NCBI RefSeq assembly: GCF_023155275.1
Contig: NZ_JALMUV010000012.1
Coordinates: forward strand, 1-64,000
DNA: 64,000 bases
Direction of reading: 5' to 3'
Source: Streptomyces rhizoryzae
Lineage (GTDB): Bacteria; Actinomycetota; Actinomycetes; Streptomycetales; Streptomycetaceae
Positions 9,251-18,084 of the stretch are shown here, in pieces (within the stretch, counting starts at the first letter, position 1; each line of letters opens with the position of its first letter). A program made the translations under genes and the position numbers. Below the pieces are notes generated by a model. The model saw only the letters and a list, made by a program, of their open reading frames with translations, had not been told where the DNA came from and searched no databases.

Positions 9251-9757
9251 ATGCGTGTCTACGTCCCCCTGACGCTTTCCGGGCTCGCCGACGCGCACGC
9301 GAGCGGTGAGCTGGGGACCGGCCCGCTGCTCGCGTACGCCGTGACCCCCGCGCTGCGGGAGTGGTACGTCTCGGACGACATCGAGGAGCTGGAGTACGCG
9401 GCCCTGAACCGCGCGGCGCAGGCGTCCCTGCGGCTGCTGGCCGGCCACCCCGAGGTGCCCCGTCGGCGCGTCGTGGTGGCGCTGGACGTCCCGGACCGCA
9501 ACGCCGCGGTGGATCCCGACCGGGGCCTGGACCCCTCGTCGCTGGGCGAGGTGCGGGTGGCCGGGCCGGTGCCGCTGTCGAAGGCGGCCGCGGTGCACGT
9601 GGACTCCCCGGACGCGGTGGCGGACGTGGCGGCGGCCGCGGCGGCGCTGGGCGCGGCGGACCTCGGCGACGACGACGCGCAGTTCACCGTGGGCGGCGCC
9701 GAGGACCACGACCTGATGTGGTTCGGGGTGCAGGAGATCCCGCAGTTGCTCCAGTGA
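9251..9757 (+). CDS. DUF6912 family protein
   Basis: 168-residue soluble protein of unknown function, recognised as the actinobacterial family that begins MRVYVPLTLSGLADAHASGE and contains YVSDDIEELEYAALNRAAQASLRLL. The C-terminal EDHDLMWFGVQEIPQLL is typical. The ATG at 9251 is chosen because the family starts there, although the ribosome-binding site (GCGAGAG) is weak. TATGCT at 9207-9212 could be its -10 box. It diverges from the Rv3235-family gene and precedes the HAD phosphatase on the same strand, but that gene has its own promoter. Confidence 0.85.
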   Translation: MRVYVPLTLSGLADAHASGELGTGPLLAYAVTPALREWYVSDDIEELEYAALNRAAQASLRLLAGHPEVPRRRVVVALDVPDRNAAVDPDRGLDPSSLGEVRVAGPVPLSKAAAVHVDSPDAVADVAAAAAALGAADLGDDDAQFTVGGAEDHDLMWFGVQEIPQLLQ

Positions 9758-9794
9758 CGGCCCGGTGCGGCGGTCCGCTGCCCGTCCGGCGGCA

Positions 9795-9817
9795 TTGTCA
9801 GTGGCGGCGGGTACGGT
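9795..9817 (+). promoter_or_regulatory. PafBC-type (RecA-NDp) DNA-damage promoter of the HAD gene
   Basis: TTGTCAGTG (9795-9803), 8 bases, TACGGT (9812-9817), then 7 bases to ATG 9825. It is an exact match to TTGTCRGTG-N8-TAnnnT and is the second of three copies in this window. Confidence 0.8.
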
Positions 9818-9824
9818 TTCTTCC

Positions 9825-10523
9825 ATGGCACGCGCTCGGCGGAAGGACCGGGGGGACAGGATGAGGAAGACCGCCGCACACCTGGTGTGGGACTGGAACG
9901 GCACGCTGTTCCACGACACCGACGCCGTCATCGCGGCGACCAACTCCGCCTTCGCCGAGATCGGCCTGCCCCCGCTCACTTTGGAGCGGTACCGCGAGCT
10001 GTACTGCGTCCCCGTGCCGCTGTTCTACGAGCGGCTGATGGGCCGGCGGCCGACCGAGGCCGAGTGGCTGCTGATGGACGCCGCCTTCCAGCGGCACTAC
10101 ACCACGCACCGCGCCGGGTGCGGGCTGGCCGAGGGCGCCGAGACGCTGCTGGAGACCTGGCAGGAGGCCGGGCGGAGCCAGTCGATCCTCAGCATGTTCG
10201 GCCACGACGAGCTGATACCCCTGGTCCGCGGCCTGGGCATCGCCCCGCGGTTCGTCCGGGTCGAGGGCCGTACGGGCCCGTCCGGCGGGTCCAAGAGCGC
10301 TCACATGGTGCGCCACCTGGCGGCCCTGGAAGGCGTCGACCCGGCGCGTACGGTGGTGATCGGGGACGCCGCGGACGACGCGGTGGCGGCGCGGGACGCG
10401 GGCGCCCACGCGGTGCTCTACACCGGCGGCTCGCACAGCCGCGGCGCGCTGGCGGCCACCGGGGCGCCGGTGGTGGACAGCCTCGCCGAGGCCGTGCAGG
10501 TCGCGGAGGAGCTCGCGGCCTAG
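9825..10523 (+). CDS. HAD superfamily hydrolase (phosphoglycolate phosphatase-like)
   Basis: 232 residues with ATG 9825, or 220 from ATG 9861. HAD motif I is DWNGT (23-27), a variant of DxDGT with Asn at the second acidic position that is seen in the Gph-like subgroup. Motif II is ILSMFG, and motif III/IV is the C-terminal VVIGDAADDAVAARDAGAHAV. A helical cap occupies about 40-110. Expected activity is a Mg-dependent phosphatase on a small phosphorylated metabolite. The 9825 start is preferred because a damage-type promoter ends 7 bases before it (leaderless mRNA); 9861 has a GGGGGA that could be an RBS. With this promoter, phosphoglycolate released by oxidative DNA breaks is a tempting substrate, but that is inference. 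Confidence 0.9.
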   Translation: MARARRKDRGDRMRKTAAHLVWDWNGTLFHDTDAVIAATNSAFAEIGLPPLTLERYRELYCVPVPLFYERLMGRRPTEAEWLLMDAAFQRHYTTHRAGCGLAEGAETLLETWQEAGRSQSILSMFGHDELIPLVRGLGIAPRFVRVEGRTGPSGGSKSAHMVRHLAALEGVDPARTVVIGDAADDAVAARDAGAHAVLYTGGSHSRGALAATGAPVVDSLAEAVQVAEELAA

Positions 10524-10919
10524 GGCCGCGGTCCGCCGCCCTACGCACACGCCACCCCGGACACTCCTTGTCCAGAAGGTCTAAGTTAGGGGTGTGGTTT
10601 TACGTGCACGGCGCATAACGGGGCTCTTGCCGGGAGCGATAGCCTTGCACCGTGATCAGCGCGATAGTCCGCGGGGGCGGCAAGGCCCCCGCCGAGCGCC
10701 CGGGACACGACAGTGACCGGGCGACCGCTGACCGTTGCGGCCGCCAATCGATGTCGACTTCGTCAAATCTCGTCGACGACGGCACGGCCTCCCCCCATCG
10801 CGGCATAGCGTCGACAGCGACAGGACACCCCGCGTCGTGGTGGCGTTGTGCGGCTTCCGCAGCCCTACCCACGTTTTTCCACAACGTCACGCAACGGCGC
10901 GCGACAGGAGCCAGAGGAC
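10524..10919. other. Intergenic region upstream of the glutamate dehydrogenase gene
   Basis: 396 bases without a supported gene. Bases 10570-10620 are locally less GC-rich (TTGTCCAGAAGGTCTAAG, TTAGGGG) and probably hold a promoter, but no element is convincing. A TAGCCT six bases before a GTG at 10652 mimics a leaderless start, yet that frame overlaps the dehydrogenase start and has no domain. Confidence 0.5.
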
Positions 10920-13900
10920 ATGCAGACCAAGCTGGACGAAGCCAGGAACGAGCTGCTCGCGAGGGCCGCCCGGGTAGGTGAGAACAGCCCGGCCGGGTGC
11001 GCCCCGGTACGCGGGCTCGACCCGGACACCCTCACGGGATACCTCCAGCGCTACTACCTGCACACCGCCCCCGAGGACCTCGCCGACCGCGACCCGGTCG
11101 ACGTCTTCGGTGCCGCGCTCTCCCACTACCGCCTGGCCGAGACCCGGCCCCAGGGCACCGCGAATGTGCGGGTGCACACCCCGACCGTCGAGGAGAACGG
11201 CTGGACCTGCAGCCACTCCGTCGTCGAGGTGGTCACCGACGACATGCCGTTCCTGGTCGACTCGGTCACCAACGAGCTGTCCCGGCAGGGCCGCGGCATC
11301 CACGTCGTGATCCACCCGCAGCTGACCGTCCGCCGGGACGTCACCGGCAAGCTGATCGAGGTGCTCGACACCAACGGCGAGCTGGCCGGCCGCAACGGCG
11401 GCGCCCGGACCGCCGAGCTGCCGCACGACGCGGTCGTCGAGTCCTGGATCCACGTGGAGACCGACCGGGAGACCGACAAGGAGGACCTCAAGCAGATCAC
11501 CGCGGATCTGCTGCGGGTGCTCTCCGACGTCCGCGAGGCCGTCGAGGACTGGGACAAGATGCGCTCCGCCGCGCTGCGGATCGCCGAGGACCTGCCCGCC
11601 GAGCCGATCGCCGACGACATCCGCGAGGAGGACACCGAGGAGGCCCGGGAGCTGCTGCGCTGGCTCTCCGACGACCACTTCACCTTCCTCGGCTACCGCG
11701 AGTACGAGCTGGCCTCCGCGCCCGGCGAGGACGGCACCGAGGAGGACGTGCTGACCGCCGTGCCCGGCACCGGCCTGGGCATCCTGCGCTCCGACCCGCC
11801 GCACCGCGAGAGCGACGCCGGCCACCCCGTCTCGCCGTCCTTCAACCGGCTCCCCGCCGACGCCCGCGCCAAGGCCCGTGAGCCCAAGCTGCTCATCCTC
11901 ACCAAGGCCAACAGCCGCGCCACCGTCCACCGCCCCTCCTACCTCGACTACGTCGGGGTGAAGAAGTTCGACAAGGAGGGCAACGTCACCGGGGAGCGGC
12001 GCTTCCTGGGCCTGTTCTCCTCGGCCGCGTACACCGAGTCGGTGCGCCGGGTGCCGGTGATCCGCCGCAAGGTCGCCGAGGTCCTCGACGGCGCCGGCTT
12101 CTCGCCGCACAGCCACGACGGCCGCGACCTGCTCCAGATCCTGGAGACCTACCCGCGCGACGAGCTGTTCCAGACCCCGGTCGACCAGCTGCGGTCCATC
12201 GCCACCAGCGTGCTCTACCTCCAGGAGCGCCGCCGGCTGCGGCTCTACCTCCGCCAGGACGAGTACGGCCGCTACTACTCCGCCCTCGTCTACCTCCCCC
12301 GGGACCGCTACACCACCGCCGTCCGGCTGCGGCTGATCGACATCCTCAAGGAGGAGCTGGGCGGCACCAGCGTCGACTTCACCGCCTGGAACACCGAGTC
12401 GGTGCTGTCCCGGCTGCACTTCCTCATCCGGGTCGAGCCCGGCACCCGGCTGCCCGAGCTGACCGACGCGGACGTGGACCGCATCGAGGCCCGCCTGGTG
12501 GAGGCCGCCCGCTCGTGGGCCGACGGCTTCGCCGAGGCGCTGACCGCCGAGGTCGGCGAGGAGCGTGCCGCCGAGCTGCTGCGCCGCTACGCCCACGCCT
12601 TCCCCGAGGGCTACAAGGCCGACAACAGCCCGCGGGCCGCGGTCGCCGACCTCACCCACCTGGAGAAGGTCGCCGAGGCGCCGGACCGGGACTTCTCGGT
12701 CAGCCTCTACGAGCCGGTCAACGCCGGCCCGGGCGAGCGCCGCTTCAAGATCTACAGCCAGGGCGAGCCGGTCTCGCTGTCGAAGGTGCTGCCGGGCCTG
12801 AACCGCCTGGGCGTCGAGGTCATCGACGAGCGCCCGCACGAGCTGCGCCGCGCCGACGGCACGGTCGCCTGGATCTACGACTTCGGCCTGCGGATGCCCG
12901 AGCACGTCTCGGGCGACGACGCCCGCGAGCGCTTCCAGGACGCGTTCACCGCCGTGTGGACGGGCGCCGCCGAGAGCGACAACTTCAACAAGCTGGTGCT
13001 GTGCGCCGGGCTGGACTGGCGCCAGGCGATGGTGCTGCGGGCCTACGCCAAGTACCTGCGGCAGGCCGGTTCGACGTTCAGCCAGACGTACATGGAGGAC
13101 ACCCTCTCCAACAACGTCCACACCACCCGGCTGCTGGTCTCGCTCTTCGAGGCGCGGATGTCGCCGGAGCGGCAGAGCGCCGGCACCGAGCTGACCGACG
13201 GGCTGCTGGAGGAGCTGGACGGCGCGCTGGACCAGGTCGCCTCGCTGGACGAGGACCGCATCCTGCGCTCCTTCCTCACCGTCATCAAGGCGACCCTGCG
13301 CACCAACCACTACCAGCGCGCCGCCGACGGCCGGCCGCACTCCTACCTCTCCCTCAAGCTGGACCCGCAGGCCATCCCCGACCTGCCGGCCCCCCGCCCG
13401 GCGTACGAGATCTGGGTGTACTCGCCCCGCGTCGAGGGCGTCCACCTGCGGTTCGGCAAGGTCGCGCGCGGTGGTCTGCGCTGGTCGGACCGGCGGGAGG
13501 ACTTCCGCACCGAGATCCTCGGCCTGGTCAAGGCGCAGATGGTGAAGAACACCGTCATCGTGCCGGTCGGCGCCAAGGGCGGCTTCGTCGGCAAGCAGCT
13601 GCCGGACCCGGCGCTGGACCGCGACGCCTGGCTGGCCGAGGGCATCGCCTGCTACAAGACCTTCATCTCCGGTCTGCTGGACATCACCGACAACCTCGTC
13701 GGCGGCGAGGTCGTCCCGCCGCGGGGCGTCGTCCGGCACGACGGCGACGACACCTACCTCGTCGTCGCCGCCGACAAGGGCACCGCGACGTTCTCCGACA
13801 TCGCCAACGAGGTCGCCGAGTCCTACGGCTTCTGGCTGGGTGACGCGTTCGCCTCCGGCGGCAGCGCCGGCTACGACCACAAGGGCATGGGCATCACCGC

Positions 13901-15878
13901 CCGCGGCGCCTGGGAGTCGGTCAAGCGGCACTTCCGCGAGCTGGGCCACGACACCCAGACCCAGGACTTCACCGTCGTCGGCGTCGGCGACATGTCCGGT
14001 GACGTGTTCGGCAACGGCATGCTGCTCAGCGAGCACATCCGGCTGGTGGCCGCCTTCGACCACCGGCACATCTTCCTCGACCCCAAGCCGGACGCGGCGA
14101 CCTCGTACGCCGAGCGCCGCCGGCTGTTCGAGCTGCCGCGCTCCTCGTGGGCGGAGTACGACACCGCGCTGCTGTCGCAGGGCGGCGGCATCCACCCGCG
14201 GTCGGCCAAGTCCATCCCGATCAACGCCCAGGTGCGGGCCGCCCTCGGCATCGAGTCCGGGGTGAAGAAGATGACCCCGGCCGAGCTGATGCAGGCCATC
14301 CTCAAGGCCCCGGTGGACCTGCTGTGGAACGGCGGCATCGGCACGTACGTCAAGGCGTCGGCCGAGACGCACGCCGACGTGGGCGACAAGTCCAACGACG
14401 CGATCCGGGTCAACGGCGAGGACCTGCGGGTCAAGGTGGTCGGCGAGGGCGGCAACCTCGGCCTGACCCAGCTGGGCCGGATCGAGTTCGCCACGGCCGG
14501 CGGGAAGATCAACACCGACGCGATCGACAACAGCGCCGGGGTGGACACCTCCGACCACGAGGTCAACATCAAGATCCTGCTGAACTCCGTCGTCGCCGAC
14601 GGCGACATGACGGTCAAGCAGCGCAACAAGCTGCTGGCGGAGATGACCGACGAGGTCGGCTCGCTGGTGCTGCGCAACAACTACGCGCAGAACACCGCGC
14701 TGGCCCTGGCCCTCGCGCAGTCCTCCAGCATGCTCCACGCCCAGCAGCGCTTCATGCGCCGCCTGGTGCGCGACGGGCACCTGGACCGGGCGCTGGAGTT
14801 CCTGCCCAGCGACCGGCAGATCCGCGAGCGGCTGACCGCCGGGCGCGGTCTGACCCAGCCGGAGACCGCGGTCCTGCTCGCCTACACCAAGATCACGGTG
14901 GCCGACGAGCTGATCCGGACGGGGCTGCCGGACGACCCCTACCTCCAGCACCTGCTGCACGCCTACTTCCCCACCCAGCTGCGGGAGAACTTCACCGACC
15001 AGGTCGACGGGCACGCGCTGCGCCGCGAGATCGTCACCACGGTGCTGGTCAACGACACCGTCAACACCGGCGGGACGAGCTTCCTGCACCGGATGCGGGA
15101 GGAGACCGGGGCGTCCCTGGAAGAGGTCGTCCGGGCGCACACCGCGGCCCGCGCGATCTTCCGGCTCAACCAGGTCTGGGACGACGTCGAGGCGCTCGAC
15201 AACGTCGTGGCGGCCGATGTCCAGACCCGGATCCGGCTGCACTCGCGGCGGCTGGTCGAGCGCGGCACCCGCTGGCTGCTCAACAACCGCCCGCAGCCGC
15301 TGGAGCTGTCCGGCACCATCGACTTCTTCGCGGAGCGGGTGGCGCAGGTCTGGTCCGAGCTGCCGAAGCTGCTCCAGGGCAGCGACCTGGAGTGGTACCA
15401 GACGATCCTGGAGGAGCTGACCGACGCCGGGGTGCCGGAGCCGCTGGCGGTCCAGGTGTCCGGCTTCTCCTCGGTCTTCCCGGCGCTGGACATCGTCGCC
15501 ATCGCGGACCGTACGGGCAAGGAGCCGCTGGCCGTCGCGGAGGTCTACTACGACCTCGGCGACCGGCTGCGGATCAACCAGCTGCTGGACCGGATCCTGG
15601 AGCTGCCGCGCAACGACCGGTGGCAGTCGATGGCCCGGGCCTCGATCCGCGAGGACCTCTTCGCGGCGCACGCGGCGCTCACCTCGGACGTGCTGGCGAT
15701 GGGCGACGGTTCGGCGTCGCCGGGCGAGCGGTTCGCGGCCTGGGAGGAGGCGAACGCGGCGATCCTGACGCGGGCGCGGGCGACGCTGGAGGAGATCCAC
15801 GGGTCGGAGGGGTTCGACCTGGCGAACCTCTCGGTGGCCATGCGGACCATGCGGACGCTGCTGCGGACGCACAGCTGA
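10920..15878 (+). CDS. NAD-specific glutamate dehydrogenase, large (L_180) type
   Basis: 1652 residues, the size of the 180-kDa NAD-GDH first described in Streptomyces clavuligerus. It oxidatively deaminates glutamate to 2-oxoglutarate and ammonium for catabolism. The N-terminal half carries ACT-like regulatory segments (for example VVTDDMPFLVDSVTNELS). The catalytic part starts near residue 800 with GGLRWSDRREDFRTEILGLVKAQ and continues with VPVGAKGGFVGKQLP, which contains the catalytic lysine region. The Rossmann part includes VVGEGGNLGLTQLGRIEFA. ATG 10920 follows CCAGAGG at short spacing. The gene stands alone, with a terminator hairpin downstream. Confidence 0.96.
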   Translation: MQTKLDEARNELLARAARVGENSPAGCAPVRGLDPDTLTGYLQRYYLHTAPEDLADRDPVDVFGAALSHYRLAETRPQGTANVRVHTPTVEENGWTCSHSVVEVVTDDMPFLVDSVTNELSRQGRGIHVVIHPQLTVRRDVTGKLIEVLDTNGELAGRNGGARTAELPHDAVVESWIHVETDRETDKEDLKQITADLLRVLSDVREAVEDWDKMRSAALRIAEDLPAEPIADDIREEDTEEARELLRWLSDDHFTFLGYREYELASAPGEDGTEEDVLTAVPGTGLGILRSDPPHRESDAGHPVSPSFNRLPADARAKAREPKLLILTKANSRATVHRPSYLDYVGVKKFDKEGNVTGERRFLGLFSSAAYTESVRRVPVIRRKVAEVLDGAGFSPHSHDGRDLLQILETYPRDELFQTPVDQLRSIATSVLYLQERRRLRLYLRQDEYGRYYSALVYLPRDRYTTAVRLRLIDILKEELGGTSVDFTAWNTESVLSRLHFLIRVEPGTRLPELTDADVDRIEARLVEAARSWADGFAEALTAEVGEERAAELLRRYAHAFPEGYKADNSPRAAVADLTHLEKVAEAPDRDFSVSLYEPVNAGPGERRFKIYSQGEPVSLSKVLPGLNRLGVEVIDERPHELRRADGTVAWIYDFGLRMPEHVSGDDARERFQDAFTAVWTGAAESDNFNKLVLCAGLDWRQAMVLRAYAKYLRQAGSTFSQTYMEDTLSNNVHTTRLLVSLFEARMSPERQSAGTELTDGLLEELDGALDQVASLDEDRILRSFLTVIKATLRTNHYQRAADGRPHSYLSLKLDPQAIPDLPAPRPAYEIWVYSPRVEGVHLRFGKVARGGLRWSDRREDFRTEILGLVKAQMVKNTVIVPVGAKGGFVGKQLPDPALDRDAWLAEGIACYKTFISGLLDITDNLVGGEVVPPRGVVRHDGDDTYLVVAADKGTATFSDIANEVAESYGFWLGDAFASGGSAGYDHKGMGITARGAWESVKRHFRELGHDTQTQDFTVVGVGDMSGDVFGNGMLLSEHIRLVAAFDHRHIFLDPKPDAATSYAERRRLFELPRSSWAEYDTALLSQGGGIHPRSAKSIPINAQVRAALGIESGVKKMTPAELMQAILKAPVDLLWNGGIGTYVKASAETHADVGDKSNDAIRVNGEDLRVKVVGEGGNLGLTQLGRIEFATAGGKINTDAIDNSAGVDTSDHEVNIKILLNSVVADGDMTVKQRNKLLAEMTDEVGSLVLRNNYAQNTALALALAQSSSMLHAQQRFMRRLVRDGHLDRALEFLPSDRQIRERLTAGRGLTQPETAVLLAYTKITVADELIRTGLPDDPYLQHLLHAYFPTQLRENFTDQVDGHALRREIVTTVLVNDTVNTGGTSFLHRMREETGASLEEVVRAHTAARAIFRLNQVWDDVEALDNVVAADVQTRIRLHSRRLVERGTRWLLNNRPQPLELSGTIDFFAERVAQVWSELPKLLQGSDLEWYQTILEELTDAGVPEPLAVQVSGFSSVFPALDIVAIADRTGKEPLAVAEVYYDLGDRLRINQLLDRILELPRNDRWQSMARASIREDLFAAHAALTSDVLAMGDGSASPGERFAAWEEANAAILTRARATLEEIHGSEGFDLANLSVAMRTMRTLLRTHS

Positions 15879-15916
15879 GGTCGGGGGCGGCGCCCGGTGC
15901 GCCGCCCCTGTGCCCG

Positions 15917-15953
15917 CAAGCGCCGGACGGGCCGGGTGCCTGTCCGGCGCTTG
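15917..15953 (+). terminator. Terminator hairpin after the glutamate dehydrogenase gene
   Basis: A perfect 12-bp stem CAAGCGCCGGAC / GTCCGGCGCTTG with a 13-base loop starts 38 bases after the stop. Confidence 0.75.
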
Positions 15954-16014
15954 TGCGTGGGCGGTGGTGGGGGCTGGGGGTGGGGGCCCGTGCGGGCGGG
16001 GTGTCGCTTCGCTC

Positions 16015-16068
16015 GTCCTCAGGCGCCGGACGGGCTTGACTGTGTCCTCAGACGCCGGACGGGCTTGA
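16015..16068. repeat. Pair of REP-like 25-bp repeats
   Basis: GTCCTCAGRCGCCGGACGGG followed by CTTGA occurs at 16015-16039 and again at 16044-16068 with one base difference. The core GCGCCGGACGGG also appears at 15920. This resembles the short extragenic repeat scattered between Streptomyces genes. Confidence 0.7.
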
Positions 16069-16115
16069 TGTTGCCGGGCGGGCCGGGTGGGGTGCCGCGG
16101 CGGTTCGAGGTGGCG

Positions 16116-16952
16116 TCAGGTGCGGGTGAAGTCCTCGTATGCCTGGAGGACCTGGTCGGTGGGGCCGTCCATGCGGAGGGTGCCCCGTTCGAGCCACAGG
16201 ACGCGGTCGCAGGTGTCGCGGATCGAGTTGTTGTTGTGGCTGACGAGGAAGACGGTGCCGGCTTCCTCGCGCAGTTCGCGGATGCGGGCCTCGGAGCGCT
16301 TCTGGAACGCGCGGTCGCCGGTGGCCAGCGCCTCGTCGATCAGGAGCACGTCGTGGTCCTTGGCGGCCGCGATGGAGAACCGCAGCCGGGCCGCCATACC
16401 GGACGAATAGGTGCGCATCGGCAGGGAGATGAAGTCGCCCTTCTCGTTGATGCCGGAGAAGTCGACGATCTCGTCGTAGCGGGAGCGGACCTGCTCGCGG
16501 CTCATGCCCATCGCCAGACCGCCCAGGAGGACGTTCTTCTCGCCGGTGAGGTCGTTCATCAGGGCCGCGTTGACGCCCAGCAGGGACGGCTGGCCGTGGG
16601 TGTGGACGGTGCCGCGCTCGGCGGGCAGCAGACCGGCGATGGCCTGGAGCAGGGTGGACTTGCCGGAGCCGTTGGAGCCGATCAGTCCGATGGACTCGCC
16701 CCGGTAGGCGGTGAAGGAGACGCCCTTGACGGCGTGCACCTCGCGGACGCCGGTGGCCGGTCCGCGGCGGAGGATGCGGTTGAGCGCCGCGGTGGCGCTG
16801 CCCTTGCCGGCGCCGGTGCCGTAGACGCGGTAGACGATGTGCAGACCGTCGGCGATCACGGTGGGGACGCGGGCGTCCTCGGGTGCCGCCGGGCGGGGTG
16901 CGCCGGGGCGCGCCGCGCCGGTCGGGTCAGTCGGGTCGGTGATGTCAGCCAC
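16116..16952 (-). CDS. ABC transporter ATPase, TagH/Wzt-like polysaccharide exporter
   Basis: 278-residue ATPase of the ABC-2 polysaccharide or teichoic-acid exporter type. Walker A is GSNGSGKST (92-100), the signature is YSSGMAAR (182-189; the usual LSGG is replaced by YSSGM as in TagH/RfbE/Wzt) and Walker B is LLIDE (203-207) followed by ALATGD. There is no long C-terminal carbohydrate-binding domain as in E. coli O9a Wzt, so it is the short type. GTG 16952 is chosen because GAGGAG precedes it and it overlaps the permease stop by 8 bases, showing translational coupling. It would power export of a lipid-linked surface polymer made by the glycosyltransferases nearby. Confidence 0.93.
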   Translation of the reverse strand: MADITDPTDPTGAARPGAPRPAAPEDARVPTVIADGLHIVYRVYGTGAGKGSATAALNRILRRGPATGVREVHAVKGVSFTAYRGESIGLIGSNGSGKSTLLQAIAGLLPAERGTVHTHGQPSLLGVNAALMNDLTGEKNVLLGGLAMGMSREQVRSRYDEIVDFSGINEKGDFISLPMRTYSSGMAARLRFSIAAAKDHDVLLIDEALATGDRAFQKRSEARIRELREEAGTVFLVSHNNNSIRDTCDRVLWLERGTLRMDGPTDQVLQAYEDFTRT

Positions 16953-17892
16953 GTCCGTACCGCTCCTCGGCCTTCCAGAAGTACACATAGCCGGCGACGC
17001 CGGCCAGCAGGGCCCAGCCGCCCGCGAACGCCCAGACGTGCGGCGGGAGCTGGTGCCGGGTGAAGCTGTCGATCAGGGCGAAGCGCATCAGGTCGATGTA
17101 GACCGCGGCGGGGTTGCCGTTCAGCAGCATCAGCACGATCTTCGGCAGGTGCTTGCCCTGGGTGATCACGCTGATGCTGAACATCACGCCGGACGCGTAC
17201 ATCCAGGTCCGCATGATGAAGGGCATCAGCTGCGCCAGGTCCGGGGTCCGGGCGCCGAGCCGGGCCATGACCATCGCCAGTCCGGTGTTGAAGACGAACT
17301 GGAGGGTCAGGGCGGGCAGCACCAGCAGCCACGACCAGGTGGGCACCTGGCCGAAGGCGAGCAGGATGACCACCAGGACGGCCATCGAGTACAGCAGCTG
17401 CTGGAGCTGCGCCAGGCAGAACGAGATCGGCAGGCAGGCCCGCGGGAAGTGCAGTGCGCGCACCAGGCCGAGGCTGCCGGAGATCGCCCGGGTGCCGGCC
17501 ATCACCGAGTTCTGGAGGAAGGTGAAGACGAAGACGCCGGTCACCAGGTACGGGATGTAGTCCGGAACGCCCCGGCGGGTGCCGATCAGCACACCGAAGA
17601 TCAAGTAGTAGACGCCGGCGTTGAGCAGCGGGGTGATCACCTGCCACAGCTGGCCGAGCTTGGCGGTGGTGTACATCGCGGTGAGCTTGGCGGTGGCGAA
17701 CGAGGTGATGAAGTGCCGCCGCTGCCACAGCTGGCGGGTGTACTCGGGCAGGGACGGGCGGGCGCCGCTCACCGTGAGGCCGTGGCGTTCGGCGAGGGCG
17801 CGCAGCTCCGGGTCGGGTGCGGTGCCGGAGCCGGACGGCCGGGCGGACGCCGGGTCGGGGGCGGGTGCCGGGGGCGCGAGGGTCTGGGGCAT
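16945..17892 (-). CDS. ABC-2 permease, TagG/Wzm-like polysaccharide exporter
   Basis: 315 residues. A cytoplasmic N-terminus (1-60, Pro-rich then LPEYTRQLWQRRHFI) leads into about six membrane spans starting near LWQVITPLLNAGVYYLIFGV. The pattern FPRACLPISFCLAQLQQLLY and the late RYGRG terminus are typical of the polysaccharide-export permeases TagG, RfbA and Wzm. ATG 17892 is the start. It forms an operon with the ATPase (8-base overlap). It diverges from a TetR gene across a region with two palindromes, so this exporter is probably the TetR target. Confidence 0.92.
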   Translation of the reverse strand: MPQTLAPPAPAPDPASARPSGSGTAPDPELRALAERHGLTVSGARPSLPEYTRQLWQRRHFITSFATAKLTAMYTTAKLGQLWQVITPLLNAGVYYLIFGVLIGTRRGVPDYIPYLVTGVFVFTFLQNSVMAGTRAISGSLGLVRALHFPRACLPISFCLAQLQQLLYSMAVLVVILLAFGQVPTWSWLLVLPALTLQFVFNTGLAMVMARLGARTPDLAQLMPFIMRTWMYASGVMFSISVITQGKHLPKIVLMLLNGNPAAVYIDLMRFALIDSFTRHQLPPHVWAFAGGWALLAGVAGYVYFWKAEERYGRG

Positions 17893-18025
17893 GCGGCCAT
17901 TCGCTTTCGTGCAGGGGCGCGCGGTCTACGGGGCATCGGCGTGCGGTCGCGGGGACGGCACGGTCCGGACGACGGCGGGACGGGCGCGTCACGTCGGGAC
18001 GGGTCCGTATCGTCGTGTCGTCGAG

Positions 18026-18078
18026 ACAGTAGAGCGATCCGACGTCGGAACGCAACCGTTGCGACGTGCGGTTAGGAT
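18026..18078. promoter_or_regulatory. Divergent promoters with two palindromic operators (exporter / TetR)
   Basis: Two perfect palindromes lie side by side: TCCGACGTCGGA (18038-18049) and CGCAACCGTTGCG (18051-18063). On the minus strand TTGCGT (18055-18050), an 18-base spacer and TACTGT (18031-18026) form a likely promoter for the exporter, so both palindromes cover its -35/spacer. On the plus strand TAGGAT (18073-18078) lies 6 bases before the TetR ATG, giving a leaderless transcript. This layout suits autorepression plus exporter control by the TetR protein. Confidence 0.6.
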
Positions 18079-18084
18079 CACGGC

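Noticed and set aside
10652..10981. Possible leaderless gene (TAGCCT six bases before GTG 10652)
   Set aside because: The frame overlaps the start of the dehydrogenase gene and its product has no homology or regular composition. The TAGCCT match alone is weak evidence.
10887..15872. A 1661-codon open frame on the minus strand opposite the glutamate dehydrogenase gene
   Set aside because: High third-position GC on the plus strand leaves the complementary frame free of stops. Its product is low-complexity Val/Leu/Asp/Arg sequence with no domain.
16116..17892. Drug-efflux interpretation of the ABC pair next to a TetR gene
   Set aside because: The YSSGM signature and the permease features are those of polysaccharide exporters, not of DrrAB-type drug pumps.
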